Shown in pieces: positions 52,144 to 60,931 of a stretch of 64,000 nt of DNA. How positions within the stretch are numbered: position 1 is the first letter of the stretch; every line of letters begins with the position of its first letter. The stretch comes from Nocardia brasiliensis ATCC 700358. GTDB lineage: Bacteria > Actinomycetota > Actinomycetes > Mycobacteriales > Mycobacteriaceae. Where the stretch lies: the NCBI RefSeq assembly GCF_000250675.2, contig NC_018681.1:9176001-9240000 (forward strand). The letters are read 5' to 3'. The translations under genes were made by a program, and so were the position numbers. The notes beneath the pieces are model-generated. The model was given only the letters and a program-made list of their open reading frames with translations, had not been told where the DNA came from and made no database searches.

Positions 52144-54396
52144 GTGGGCTCGATTCGCAGGCGGAAATCGCGGCGCGGCACTGATTCCGCGCCCTACTCC
52201 TCCATCGCGGGCTTCAACGAGCTGACCTCACCCGCCGCCCGCGCGAAGCGGCGCGCGCACGCGGCGAAGGACCGGCCACCGACCACGCCGAAACCCACCC
52301 CGGATCCGAATCGCCCACCACGCACCAGAGCGGAGCGGTTCCGCCGGCTCGTGCTCGCGCTGTTCATCATCTTCGGCGTGGTGCCGCTGCTGCTCTCGGT
52401 GCTCGTCTACTGGAGCGCCGAGATCCCGGATCCGAGTTCGGTGCAGACCAACCAGATCGCCACCATCCTGGCCGCCGACAGCAGCACGGTCATCGCCAAA
52501 GTCGTGCCGCCGAACGGTAATCGGACGCCGATCCCGCTGGCCGAGGTGCCGCAGTCGACCCGCGACGCGATGCTGTCCGCGGAGGACCGCAACTTCTACA
52601 GCAACCCCGGCTACTCGACCTCCGGCTTCCTGCGCGCCGCCCGGGACAACCTGCTCGGCCGCGACGACGCGGGCGGTGGCTCCACCATCACCCAGCAGTA
52701 TGTGAAGAACGCCTTCCTCGGTTCCGAGCGCACGCTGACCAGGAAGATGCGCGAGCTGATCATCGCGGCGAAGATGGCGCGCCAGTGGAGCAAGGACGAC
52801 ATCCTCGCCGCCTACCTCAACACCATCTACTACGGGCGCGGCTCGTACGGGATCGCCGCCGCGACCAAGGCGTATTTCAACAAGCCGGTGAATCAGCTGA
52901 CCCTGGCCGAGGGCGCGGTGCTCGCCGCACTCGTGCGCACCCCGTCCATCCTCGACCCGGAAACCCACCTGCCCGACCTGACGGCCCGCTGGCAGTACGT
53001 GCTCGACGGCATGGTCGAGATGGGCGTGCTCGCACCGGGCACCCGCGACGCGACGACGTTCCCGGCGATCATCCCGCTCAACGAGATTCCCGACGAGAAC
53101 GTGGCCCGCGGGCCCGAGGGGCTGATCCGCGCCCAGGTGGTCCGGGAGCTGCGCACCGCCGGGATCAGCGAACACGAACTGAACACCGGGGCTTTGCAGA
53201 TCACCACGACGATCGACGCCAAGGCGCAGCAGGCGGTGCTCGGCGCGGTACAGGATCGGCTGGCCGGGCAGCCGCCGGAACTGCGCGCGGCGGTGGTGTC
53301 GATCGATCCGCGGTCCGGCGCGGTGCGCGCCTACTTCGGCGGATTCGACGGCATCGGCTACGACTTCGCCCAGGCGCCGTTACAGACAGGGTCGGCGTTC
53401 AAACCGTTCGCGGCGATCGCCGCGCAGCAGCAGAGCGTCCCGCTGACCCGATTGCTGGACAGTTCCCCGGTCACCGACCGCGGCACGAAGATCACCAACG
53501 TGGACGGCGAGTCGTGCGGCAAATGCACCATGGCCGAGGCGCTCAAACGGTCACTGAACACCAGCTTCTACCGGCTCACCATGTCGATGTTCGACGGCCC
53601 GAAGGCGATCGCCGACGCGGCGCACGCGGCCGGCATCCCGGAGGAGATCCCCGGGGTCGCCGGAAAGACGCTCACCGAGGACGGCGGCCGGCCGTTGAAC
53701 GGAATCGTGTTGGGGCAGTATCTCGTTCGTCCCATCGATATGGCCTCGGCCTATGGCACCATCGGTGCGTCCGGTGTTTATCACCAGCCGTACTTCGTGC
53801 AGCGGGTGGTCACCGGTGACGGACGGGTGCTGCTGGACCGCGGCGCTCCGGAACAGCAGATCGGCAAACAGATGCCCGCAGGGCAACAGCGCATACCGAA
53901 GGCGATCGCCGACAAGACCACGCAGGCGATGACACCGATCGCCGCGTACTCCAACGGCCACGCCCTCGCCGGGGGCCGGCCATCCGCGGCCAAGACCGGC
54001 ACCACCCAGCTCGGCGAGTCCGCGGACAACAAGGACGCGTGGATGATCGGGTTCACCCCGGCGCTGTCCACGGCCGTCTGGATCGGGACCGAGCAGTCCC
54101 AGCCCATCCACACCGCCCGCGGGTCGGACATCTACGGCTCCGGCCTGCCCGCAGACATCTGGAAGCAGGTGATGGACAACGCGCTCGACGGCACGCCGGT
54201 CGAGCAGTTCCCCGCCGTGGACGGGCCCGGCCCGGCCGCGCCACCCAACGCGAACAAGCCCTCCGGCGGCACCTACGACATCCTGAACCCGCCGTCGGGT
54301 GCCCCGCGTGAGCCGGTCGTCATCATCCCGCCCGCCCCGCAGCCGCCCAAGGAAGTGGAGATCTTCCCCGGGCTGAGCATTCCGGTCCCGGGATAG
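52144..54396 (+). CDS. Class A penicillin-binding protein (transglycosylase/transpeptidase), first copy
   Basis: The 750-residue bifunctional peptidoglycan synthase has a short basic N-terminus and one helix (LVLALFIIFGVVPLLLSVLVYW). The GT51 domain has SAEDRNFYSNPGYSTSGFLRAARDNLLG, GGGSTITQQYVKNAF and KMARQWSKDDILAAYLNTIYYGRGSYGI. The transpeptidase has SAFKPFAAIA (S-x-x-K), SLNTSF (S-x-N) and AKTGTTQ (K-T-G). The C-terminus is a Pro-rich tail with no PASTA domain. It resembles the PonA1-type protein at 58174 but lacks its long N-terminal tail. The start may be ATG 52138, but GTG 52144 has better spacing to GGAGG. Confidence 0.92.
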   Translation: MGSIRRRKSRRGTDSAPYSSIAGFNELTSPAARAKRRAHAAKDRPPTTPKPTPDPNRPPRTRAERFRRLVLALFIIFGVVPLLLSVLVYWSAEIPDPSSVQTNQIATILAADSSTVIAKVVPPNGNRTPIPLAEVPQSTRDAMLSAEDRNFYSNPGYSTSGFLRAARDNLLGRDDAGGGSTITQQYVKNAFLGSERTLTRKMRELIIAAKMARQWSKDDILAAYLNTIYYGRGSYGIAAATKAYFNKPVNQLTLAEGAVLAALVRTPSILDPETHLPDLTARWQYVLDGMVEMGVLAPGTRDATTFPAIIPLNEIPDENVARGPEGLIRAQVVRELRTAGISEHELNTGALQITTTIDAKAQQAVLGAVQDRLAGQPPELRAAVVSIDPRSGAVRAYFGGFDGIGYDFAQAPLQTGSAFKPFAAIAAQQQSVPLTRLLDSSPVTDRGTKITNVDGESCGKCTMAEALKRSLNTSFYRLTMSMFDGPKAIADAAHAAGIPEEIPGVAGKTLTEDGGRPLNGIVLGQYLVRPIDMASAYGTIGASGVYHQPYFVQRVVTGDGRVLLDRGAPEQQIGKQMPAGQQRIPKAIADKTTQAMTPIAAYSNGHALAGGRPSAAKTGTTQLGESADNKDAWMIGFTPALSTAVWIGTEQSQPIHTARGSDIYGSGLPADIWKQVMDNALDGTPVEQFPAVDGPGPAAPPNANKPSGGTYDILNPPSGAPREPVVIIPPAPQPPKEVEIFPGLSIPVPG

Positions 54397-54700
54397 CGAT
54401 GATGCTGTGACCTTCGCGCACCCGGGGGAACGGTTGGCATGGCAGCATCGTTTGCCAGAGTGAGAGCGAACAGGGACTGTGTCGGAACAGGCCGACGCCG
54501 GAGTCCCGGGATCGATGCGGAAGGATATGCGCTCGAACGACGACACAGCGGTGTGAGCGACAGGCCCGGAGGCGGCGACTTGCCTGACCACGACGGGCTT
54601 CGAAACGGAACACAGCGACCCGCGAACCGGCCCGGAGGCGCACCACGAAGGGCCAGGGAGCGCCGCAATTGGAGACAGACGAGACATAGGGGCTACGCCG
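54397..54700. other. Gene-free stretch before the GyrI-like pair
   Basis: These 304 bases hold the promoter of the GyrI-like genes. GATGCTG (54401-54407) pairs with CAGCATC (54443-54449) around a GGGGGAACGG segment, which gives a modest stem-loop. I compared this with riboswitch signatures and found no convincing match. No coding frame has plausible codon use. Confidence 0.45.
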
Positions 54701-55159
54701 GTGGATTTCAATGTCGTTGACCAACCCGAGACGCTGGTGGCGGGCACGGTACTGCGCAGCCCGGCGCTCGCGGTCGAGGGGCCGCGCCGCGCGAAAGTCG
54801 AAGAGGCGTGGAAGCGCAATCTGGCGCGCCGGCTGCCCGGACCGCCGACGACCGCGTACGTCGACCACGCGCCGGAGATCAATTCGTATCTGACCCACAT
54901 CGTGGGTTATCGCTGCCGCAGCCTCGACGACTTATTGCCCGGCGACGTACTGGCGCGGGTGCCCGCGGGACGGTTCGCGCGGTTCATCGCCAGCGGTGAC
55001 AACCTCGGCGACACCATCGTCTACATCTGGCGCTCGGTGTGGGACGCCGAGGCCGCGGGCCGTTTCGTGCGGTCCTATACCGGCGACTGGGAGCATTATC
55101 CCGACGCGCGCACGGTCGAAGTGTTCGTAGCGCTGGCAGACGATCAGGTCGACGGGTAG
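54701..55159 (+). CDS. GyrI-like small-molecule-binding protein (first)
   Basis: The 152-residue protein has the GyrI/AraC effector-binding fold: VDQPETLVAGTVLRSP at the start, a helix (KVEEAWKRNLARRL), HIVGYRCRSLDDLLPGDVLARVPAGRFARFIASGDNLGDTIVYIWRSV and the ending TVEVFVALA. Such domains bind planar or hydrophobic small molecules. It is not fused to a DNA-binding domain. The next gene encodes a clear relative, so the two probably arose by duplication and may act together. GTG start with AGGGG eight bases upstream. Confidence 0.72.
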   Translation: MDFNVVDQPETLVAGTVLRSPALAVEGPRRAKVEEAWKRNLARRLPGPPTTAYVDHAPEINSYLTHIVGYRCRSLDDLLPGDVLARVPAGRFARFIASGDNLGDTIVYIWRSVWDAEAAGRFVRSYTGDWEHYPDARTVEVFVALADDQVDG

Positions 55160-55168
55160 GAACAGACT

Positions 55169-55594
55169 GTGGACTTCGAGATTGTCACGTTGGACGAGAG
55201 CCTGGTCGCCGGATTGACGGTCCCGCTGGCCGGGCGTGAGGTGACCGCCCGCGACCTCGACCTGGTGAACTTCACCTGGGACCGCTACCTCGCGCGGGAG
55301 AAGAACGTACCGCGGGTGGCCGCCTACATCGGCCAGAACGATCATGCGGTCGCGGTGCTCGGTTACGAGATCACCGGCATGGCCGAAATGGACGCAGGCG
55401 ACGTGCTCACCCGCGTCCCGCAGGGCCGCTACGCCAAGTTCGTCGTCTCCGACAAGCCCTACGACCTGCTCCGCACCGCCTGGGCCCAGGTCCGCAAGGC
55501 CGAAAGCGCCGGCACCATCACCCGCTCCCACACCGCCGAGCTCGAGCGCTACACCGGCCCGACCTCCGTAGAGGTCTACGTTTCCCTCGACTGA
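55169..55594 (+). CDS. GyrI-like small-molecule-binding protein (second)
   Basis: The 141-residue protein matches the gene before it over its length: FEIVTLDESLVAGLTVPLAG, AVAVLGYEITGMAEMDAGDVLTRVPQGRYAKFVVSDKPYDLLRTAWAQV and TSVEVYVSLD. It begins 9 bases after the first gene. Conserved positions (Arg/Gly in V-P-x-G-R-x-A-x-F and the Tyr/Glu of the pocket) are the same in both. A strong terminator follows. The ligand is unknown; family members can neutralise drugs or DNA-gyrase inhibitors. Confidence 0.72.
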   Translation: MDFEIVTLDESLVAGLTVPLAGREVTARDLDLVNFTWDRYLAREKNVPRVAAYIGQNDHAVAVLGYEITGMAEMDAGDVLTRVPQGRYAKFVVSDKPYDLLRTAWAQVRKAESAGTITRSHTAELERYTGPTSVEVYVSLD

Positions 55595-55626
55595 GTCGCC
55601 ACCACTGGCCGAGCCCCGAAAACGTA

Positions 55627-55658
55627 AGCCGCCCGGAGGAATACCCCTCCGGGCGGCT
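55627..55658 (+). terminator. Strong hairpin terminator after the GyrI-like genes
   Basis: AGCCGCCCGGAGG and its perfect complement (13-base arms) enclose a six-base loop, AATACC. It lies 33 bases after the stop codon and has no T-run. It may also stop transcripts from the other side. Confidence 0.8.
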
Positions 55659-55703
55659 CGCTCATCGATATCTTGCCCCGCACAGCGCGAGCCCGACGAG
55701 CGC

Positions 55704-55798
55704 GTTCATGGCCCGTCTCGCGTCCGAGCGGACGAAGCGCACGCGCCGCAGGCGCAAGTCTCGTCCGCTCGGACGCGAGACACCAAGGGGCCATGAAC
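55704..55798. repeat. Very long compound inverted repeat between convergent operons
   Basis: Outer arms GTTCATGGCCC (55704-55714) and GGGCCATGAAC (55788-55798), and inner 20-base perfect arms (55716-55735 and 55761-55780) make one long hairpin with a small asymmetric internal loop (1 and 7 bases). The apex holds a further GCGCC-GCA-GGCGC hairpin (55743-55755). The structure is far larger than needed for a terminator. Confidence 0.85.
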
Positions 55799-55823
55799 AC
55801 GCCGCGGCCACGCGGCCGATAAC

Positions 55824-56921
55824 TCAGCCCTCGATGATGAAGGCTTCCAGTTGGGCGCGGGCGATGTCGTCGGCCAGCTGCTTCGGCGGGGACTTCATCA
55901 GGTAGGCCGAGGCCGGGATGACGGGGCCGCCGATGCCGCGGTCCTTGGCGATCTTCGCGGCACGCACCGCGTCGATGATGATGCCCGCCGAGTTCGGCGA
56001 ATCCCACACCTCGAGCTTGTACTCCAGGTTCAACGGCACGTCGCCGAAGGCGCGACCCTCGAGCCGGACGTAGGCCCACTTGCGGTCGTCGAGCCAGCCG
56101 ACGTGATCGGACGGGCCGATGTGCACGTCGTTGGCGCCGAGCTCCTTCTTCAGGTTGCTGGTGACGGCCTGGGTCTTGGAGATCTTCTTGGACTCCAGGC
56201 GCTCGCGCTCGAGCATGTTCTTGAAGTCCATGTTGCCGCCGACGTTCAGCTGCATGGTGCGGTCGAGCTGCACACCGCGATCCTCGAACAGCTTGGCCAT
56301 GACGCGGTGCGTGATGGTCGCGCCGACCTGGCTCTTGATGTCGTCGCCGACGATGGGCACGCCCGCCTTGGTGAACTTCTCGGCCCACTCCGGGTCGGAG
56401 GCGATGAACACCGGCAGCGCGTTGACGAACGCGACGTCGGCGTCGATGGCGCACTGCGCGTAGAACTTGTCGGCCTCTTCCGAGCCGACCGGCAGGTACG
56501 ACACCAGAACGTCGACCTTGTTGTCCTTCAGCACCTTGACCACGTCGACCGGCTCGGCTTCGGACAGCTCGATGGTCTGGGCGTAGTACTTGCCGATGCC
56601 GTCCAGGGTCGGACCCCGCTGCACCACCACGTCGCTCGGCGGCACATCGGAGATCTTGATCGTGTTGTTCTCGCTGGCGAAGATCGCCTCGGCGAGGTCG
56701 AAGCCGACCTTCTTGGCGTCCACGTCGAACGCGGCGACGAACTTCACGTCGCGGACGTGGTACTTGCCGAACTTGACGTGCATGAGGCCGGGCACGGTCG
56801 CGGTCTCGTCCGCGTCCTTGTAGTACTGCACACCCTGGACCAGCGAGGAGGCGCAGTTGCCCACACCCACGATGGCGACGCGAACTTCGGTGGCGTTGTC
56901 AGCCTTCTGTGCTTCACTCAT
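55824..56921 (-). CDS. ino1: Inositol-3-phosphate synthase
   Basis: The 365-residue enzyme turns glucose-6-phosphate into myo-inositol-3-phosphate using NAD; inositol is needed for mycothiol and phosphatidylinositol lipids. The NAD motif is VAIVGVGNCASSLVQGVQYY, and SVDLVSYLP-type elements (DVLVSYLPVGSEEADKFYAQCAID), GDDIKSQVGATITHRVMAKLF and NVGGNMDFKNML are all present. The length agrees with M. tuberculosis Ino1 (Rv0046c). The ATG at 56921 lies inside the end of the PadR gene (8-base overlap), so the two are coupled. Confidence 0.96.
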   Translation of the reverse strand: MSEAQKADNATEVRVAIVGVGNCASSLVQGVQYYKDADETATVPGLMHVKFGKYHVRDVKFVAAFDVDAKKVGFDLAEAIFASENNTIKISDVPPSDVVVQRGPTLDGIGKYYAQTIELSEAEPVDVVKVLKDNKVDVLVSYLPVGSEEADKFYAQCAIDADVAFVNALPVFIASDPEWAEKFTKAGVPIVGDDIKSQVGATITHRVMAKLFEDRGVQLDRTMQLNVGGNMDFKNMLERERLESKKISKTQAVTSNLKKELGANDVHIGPSDHVGWLDDRKWAYVRLEGRAFGDVPLNLEYKLEVWDSPNSAGIIIDAVRAAKIAKDRGIGGPVIPASAYLMKSPPKQLADDIARAQLEAFIIEG

Positions 56922-57471
56922 GGCCGATATTTCCCTCTTTCTGTGGTGCCGCCTTCGTCGATTGCTCCGCCGCAATCAACTCGTTGAGCCAGCGCACTTC
57001 GCGCTCGCTTGATTCGAGTCCGAGCTGATGGAGTTGCCTGGTGTAGCGATCGAGCGACCCGCTGGCCCGCTTGATCGCCTCCCGCAGCCCTTCTCGGCGC
57101 TCTTCGACCTGGCGCCGCCTGCCCTCCAGAATCCGCATCCGCGCTTCCGCGGGGGTGCGGCTGAAGAAGGCGAGGTGCACGCCGAAGCCGTCGTCTGTGT
57201 AGTTCTGCGGTCCGGTGTCGGCCAGCAGTTCGCTGAACCGCTCCCGGCCCGCAGGCGTCAGTTGGTAGACCCGGCGCGCACGGCGCGCGACCACGCCCGC
57301 CGGGATCTCCTCCGCGATCAACCCGTCGGACTGCATGCGGCGCAGCGTGGGGTAGAGCGACCCGTAGGAGAAGGCACGAAACGCGCCGAGCAGGCCGGTC
57401 AGCCGCTTGCGCAGCTCGTAGCCGTGCATGGGCGATTCGAGGAGCAGCCCGAGGATTGCCAGCTCGAGCAC
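56914..57471 (-). CDS. PadR family transcriptional regulator
   Basis: The 185-residue protein has the PadR winged helix at the N-terminus (LELAILGLLLESPMHGYELRKRLTGLLGAFRAFSYGSLYPTLRRMQSDGLI), then RRVYQLTPAGRERF and a coiled-coil C-terminal helix (EARMRILEGRRRQVEERREGLREAI) for dimerisation. It overlaps ino1 and corresponds by order to M. tuberculosis Rv0047c. The GTG start follows GGAGGTGAAG. Upstream are palindromic repeats that may be its operator. A link to inositol or envelope supply is inferred. Confidence 0.9.
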   Translation of the reverse strand: MLELAILGLLLESPMHGYELRKRLTGLLGAFRAFSYGSLYPTLRRMQSDGLIAEEIPAGVVARRARRVYQLTPAGRERFSELLADTGPQNYTDDGFGVHLAFFSRTPAEARMRILEGRRRQVEERREGLREAIKRASGSLDRYTRQLHQLGLESSEREVRWLNELIAAEQSTKAAPQKEGNIGHE

Positions 57472-57526
57472 CGGGCTTCACCTCCCTGACTATGTACAGA
57501 CCTAATTGATGGATGCGACTCCAAAC

Positions 57527-57570
57527 TATATCGGAGCGATATAACCGTGCACAGCCCCGCTCGATATAAC
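57527..57570. promoter_or_regulatory. TATATCG-GAG-CGATATA palindrome plus a second CGATATAAC copy
   Basis: Perfect 7-base arms at 57527-57533 and 57537-57543 form a palindrome with a three-base centre. CGATATAAC recurs at 57562-57570, 25 bases from the first copy (57537). The patch is A+T-rich and lies in the divergent gap between the PadR and DUF5318 genes. It is a good candidate operator for the PadR protein. Confidence 0.55.
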
Positions 57571-57641
57571 CCGCGATCTACCGGCTTTCTCATACCCCTG
57601 AGCCGGGGCACCCCCCCGGCAACACCGCTACTCTGGTTCTC

Positions 57642-58061
57642 GTGCGAATCCAGCGGCAAGTGGTCGACTACGCCCTCCGGCGGCGATCTCTGCTGGCCGA
57701 CGTGTATGCGGGCCGTGTCGATGTCGCCGAGGTATGTGATGCGAATCCCTATCTCCTGCGTGCGGCGAAGTTCCATGGTCGGGGGAGCGAGGTCACATGC
57801 CCGATCTGCCGGAAAGAACAGCTCACGCTTGTATCTTGGGTCTACGGCGATGGTCTGGGACCGATGGCGGGTTCGGCTCGCACCCCGGAGGAGCTGGCGC
57901 GTCTCGATGAGACTCGCGAAGAGTTCTCGGTCCATGTCGTCGAGGTGTGCCGGTCCTGCAGCTGGAATCATCTGGTGCAGTCCTATGTGCTCGGTACCGC
58001 GCCGGCGCCCACCCGCCGCCGCACCGGAACCCGAGCCAACCGGCGCACCGCAGCCGAATGA
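57642..58061 (+). CDS. DUF5318 zinc-ribbon-like protein
   Basis: The 139-residue protein is conserved in mycolic-acid actinobacteria just before ponA1 (Rv0049 as I recall). It has a helix (VVDYALRRRSLLADVYAGRVDVAEVCDANPYLLRAAKFHG) and then CPICRKEQLTLVSWVYGDGLGPMAGSA and FSVHVVEVCRSCSWNHLVQSYVLG: two Cys pairs (C-x-x-C and C-x-x-C) that would bind one zinc. A basic tail follows. No function is known. It may be co-transcribed with ponA1, 112 bases downstream. Confidence 0.85.
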   Translation: MRIQRQVVDYALRRRSLLADVYAGRVDVAEVCDANPYLLRAAKFHGRGSEVTCPICRKEQLTLVSWVYGDGLGPMAGSARTPEELARLDETREEFSVHVVEVCRSCSWNHLVQSYVLGTAPAPTRRRTGTRANRRTAAE

Positions 58062-58173
58062 AGTGCCTGGTCATCTGCCCGTCGGGTGACTCGCGGAGCC
58101 GTAACGGGTCCGCCGCGGTCCGCGTGACCGCACCGAGCCACCAGCAACGTCACGAGTTATGGAGATCTTGTCA

Positions 58174-60903
58174 GTGAATTCGCCCTACGAGACTTCCCCC
58201 TACGGCGATGACCCGAACGGCGGCCGTGCTCCGCGGAGTTCACATCCAGGTCCCAACCCGTACCAGAACCCCCGTCCCGGGCCACCGCCCGGCGCGCGTC
58301 CGGGTCCGCCGCCCCAGCGTCCGGCCCCGTACCCGGGCGAGCTGCGTGGCCCGCAGCCACAGCGCCGCCCCGGCCCGCCCCCGCCACCGCAGCAGCGGCC
58401 GCCGCAGGGGCGTCCCGCGCCCGGCGCGCCGAACGGACCGCAGGCGACCCAGCGGATCGAACGCGCCAACCTGCCCAACAACGCGGTGGCCGAACGCAAT
58501 CGGCGCGGCGCACCGCCCACCGGCCCACGTCCGGCCGAACGCGCCCGCCGCGTCGGCGACCCGGCCACCGGCACCGGCGAACGTCGTAAGACCGCGGGCG
58601 GACCGCCGTCCGGCCCGCCGCCACGGCGTAACGGCGGCTCCGGTGACGGTTCCGGCGGTGGCTCCGGCAAGCGTCCGGGGCAGAAGAAGAAATCACCGTG
58701 GCGGATCGTGCGGCGCGTCATCTACGTGCTGATCGCGATGATGATCCTGATCCCCAGCGGCGTCTTCCTGATCGCGTACACGACAGTGTCGGTACCCCAG
58801 CCGCAGGATCTCAAAACCAATCAGGTGGCGACCATCCTCGCCGCCGACGGCGAGTCGGTGATCAGCAAAGTCGTTCCGCCGGAAGGCAACCGGACCGACG
58901 TCACGATCGACAAGATCCCGCCGCACGTGCGGTACGCGGTGATGGCCGCCGAGGACCGGGACTTCTACTCCAACCCGGGCTTCTCGATCTCCGGTTTCGC
59001 GCGCGCGGCCCGGGACAACGTGCTCGGCCGGGAGAGCGCGGGTGGTGGTTCGACGATCACCCAGCAGTACGTGAAGAACGCCCTGGTCGGTGACGAACGC
59101 TCGCTCACCCGCAAGATGCGCGAGCTGGTCATCTCGGCCAAGATGGCGCGCCAGTGGAGCAAGGACGAGATCCTCGCCGCGTACCTGAACACCATCTACT
59201 TCGGTCGCGGCGCGTACGGCATCGACGCCGCGGCCAAGGCCTACTTCGGCAAGCCGGTGCAGGAGCTCACGCCCGCCGAGGGCGCGGTGCTCGCCGCCAC
59301 CATCCAGCAGCCGTCCGGCCTGGACCCGGAGAAGAACCCGGAGGGCGCGAAGACCCGCTGGAACTACGTGCTCGACGGCATGGTCTCCGGCGGCAACCTC
59401 TCCGCCGCCGACCGGCAGGCGATGCAGTACCCGCAGGTGGTCCCGGTCGCCACGACCAAGGACAAGACCCTCGACACGGGCCCCGAGGGCCTGGTCAAGT
59501 CACAGGTGCTCAAAGAACTGACCGCGGAAGGCATCAGCGAGCAGCAGCTCAACACCGCGGGCCTGTCGATCACCACGACGATCGACCCGAAGGCGCAGAA
59601 GGCCGCGGTCGACGCGGCGCAGAAGAAGATGCAGGGCGAGCCGGAGCAGCTGCGCACCGCGGTCGTTTCGGTGGATCCGAAGACCGGCGCGGTGCGCGCG
59701 TACTACGGCGGTGAGGACGGCCAGGGCTGGGACTTCGCCAACGCGGGCCTGCAGCCGGGTTCGTCGTTCAAGGTGTTCGGTCTGGCGGCGAACCTGGAGC
59801 AGGGCGTGCCGCTGTCGCAGCTGTACGACAGCTCGCCGCTCACGGTGAACGGCATCAAGATCACCAACGTGGAGGGCGAGCAGTGCGGTATGTGCACCAT
59901 CGCCGAGGCGCTGAAGCGCTCGCTGAACACCAGCTTCTACCGGATGCAGATCGACATGGGCAACGGCCCGAAGAAGATCGCGGACATGGCGCACAAGCTC
60001 GGCATCCCGGAAGCCATTCCCGGCGTGCCGAAGACGCTGACCGAACCCGACGGCTCCGGCCCGAACAACGGCATCGTGCTCGGCCAGTACCAGGTGCGTG
60101 CGCTCGACATGGCTTCGGCCTACGCCACGTTGGCCGCGTCGGGCACCTATCACAAGCCGCACTTCGTGCAGAAGGTCGTCACCGCCGACGGTCAGGTGCT
60201 GCTCGATCGCGGTGAGGTCGCGGGCGAACCGCGCGTCTCGGCCGCGGTGGCCGACAACGTCACCGCCGCGATGAAGCCGATCGCGGCCTGGTCGCGCAAC
60301 CACAACCTGGCCGGCGGCCGGGAGTCGGCCACCAAGACCGGTACCGCCCAGCTCGGCGACACCGGAGAGAACAAGGACGCCTGGATGGTCGGCTACACCC
60401 CGTCGCTGTCCACCGCGGTCTGGGTGGGCAGCGTGGACGATTCGCCGCTGCGCAACTACGGCGGCGGCATGATCTACGGTTCCGGCCTGCCCTCCGATAT
60501 CTGGAAGGCCACGATGGACGGCGCCCTGCAGGGCACGCAGAACGAGACCTTCCCGAAGCCGGCCCCGATCAAGGGCCAGGCGGGCGTGCCGGAGTGGTCG
60601 GCGCCGTACACCCCGCCGTCGACCACCGAGGCGCCGTCGATCCTGCCGCCGATCTACATTCCGCCGACGATCGACACCCCGTTCGGCCCGATCCCGCTGC
60701 CCGGCGGCCAGCCGCGGCCGCAGCAGCAACAACAGCAGCAGCCGCGCAGCGAGCAACCCGAGAAGCCGGACGCCGGTCCGCTCCCGGGCCAGCCGGTGGC
60801 CCCTTCGGACGGATCGTCGCCGACCGCCACCGGTGCGCCGCGCCCGGGCGCCAACGGGCAGGGCGATACGAACGGAACTCCCCCGACCACGCGCAGCAGG
60901 TAG
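58174..60903 (+). CDS. ponA1: Class A penicillin-binding protein PonA1-type
   Basis: The 909-residue protein makes peptidoglycan. It begins with ~170 residues of Pro/Gly/Arg-rich cytoplasmic sequence (PGPPPPPQQRPP-like), then one helix (IVRRVIYVLIAMMILIPSGVFLIAY), GT51 domain (AAEDRDFYSNPGFSISGFARAARDNVLG, GGGSTITQQYVKNAL), and transpeptidase with SSFKVFGLAA (S-x-x-K), SLNTSF and TKTGTAQ. The tail is Pro/Gln-rich, as in PonA1. M. tuberculosis Rv0050 has the same neighbours. The GTG at 58174 has GGAG nine bases upstream; ATG 58159 has none. Confidence 0.94.
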   Translation: MNSPYETSPYGDDPNGGRAPRSSHPGPNPYQNPRPGPPPGARPGPPPQRPAPYPGELRGPQPQRRPGPPPPPQQRPPQGRPAPGAPNGPQATQRIERANLPNNAVAERNRRGAPPTGPRPAERARRVGDPATGTGERRKTAGGPPSGPPPRRNGGSGDGSGGGSGKRPGQKKKSPWRIVRRVIYVLIAMMILIPSGVFLIAYTTVSVPQPQDLKTNQVATILAADGESVISKVVPPEGNRTDVTIDKIPPHVRYAVMAAEDRDFYSNPGFSISGFARAARDNVLGRESAGGGSTITQQYVKNALVGDERSLTRKMRELVISAKMARQWSKDEILAAYLNTIYFGRGAYGIDAAAKAYFGKPVQELTPAEGAVLAATIQQPSGLDPEKNPEGAKTRWNYVLDGMVSGGNLSAADRQAMQYPQVVPVATTKDKTLDTGPEGLVKSQVLKELTAEGISEQQLNTAGLSITTTIDPKAQKAAVDAAQKKMQGEPEQLRTAVVSVDPKTGAVRAYYGGEDGQGWDFANAGLQPGSSFKVFGLAANLEQGVPLSQLYDSSPLTVNGIKITNVEGEQCGMCTIAEALKRSLNTSFYRMQIDMGNGPKKIADMAHKLGIPEAIPGVPKTLTEPDGSGPNNGIVLGQYQVRALDMASAYATLAASGTYHKPHFVQKVVTADGQVLLDRGEVAGEPRVSAAVADNVTAAMKPIAAWSRNHNLAGGRESATKTGTAQLGDTGENKDAWMVGYTPSLSTAVWVGSVDDSPLRNYGGGMIYGSGLPSDIWKATMDGALQGTQNETFPKPAPIKGQAGVPEWSAPYTPPSTTEAPSILPPIYIPPTIDTPFGPIPLPGGQPRPQQQQQQQPRSEQPEKPDAGPLPGQPVAPSDGSSPTATGAPRPGANGQGDTNGTPPTTRSR

Positions 60904-60931
60904 GTCTGGTCGGGTGACCAGGGGGGAACAG

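Noticed and set aside
54397..54700. Riboswitch such as the c-di-AMP (ydaO) type before the GyrI-like pair
   Set aside because: A GGGGGAACGG segment and a stem were seen, but the remaining conserved blocks are absent and the genes downstream are not usual targets.
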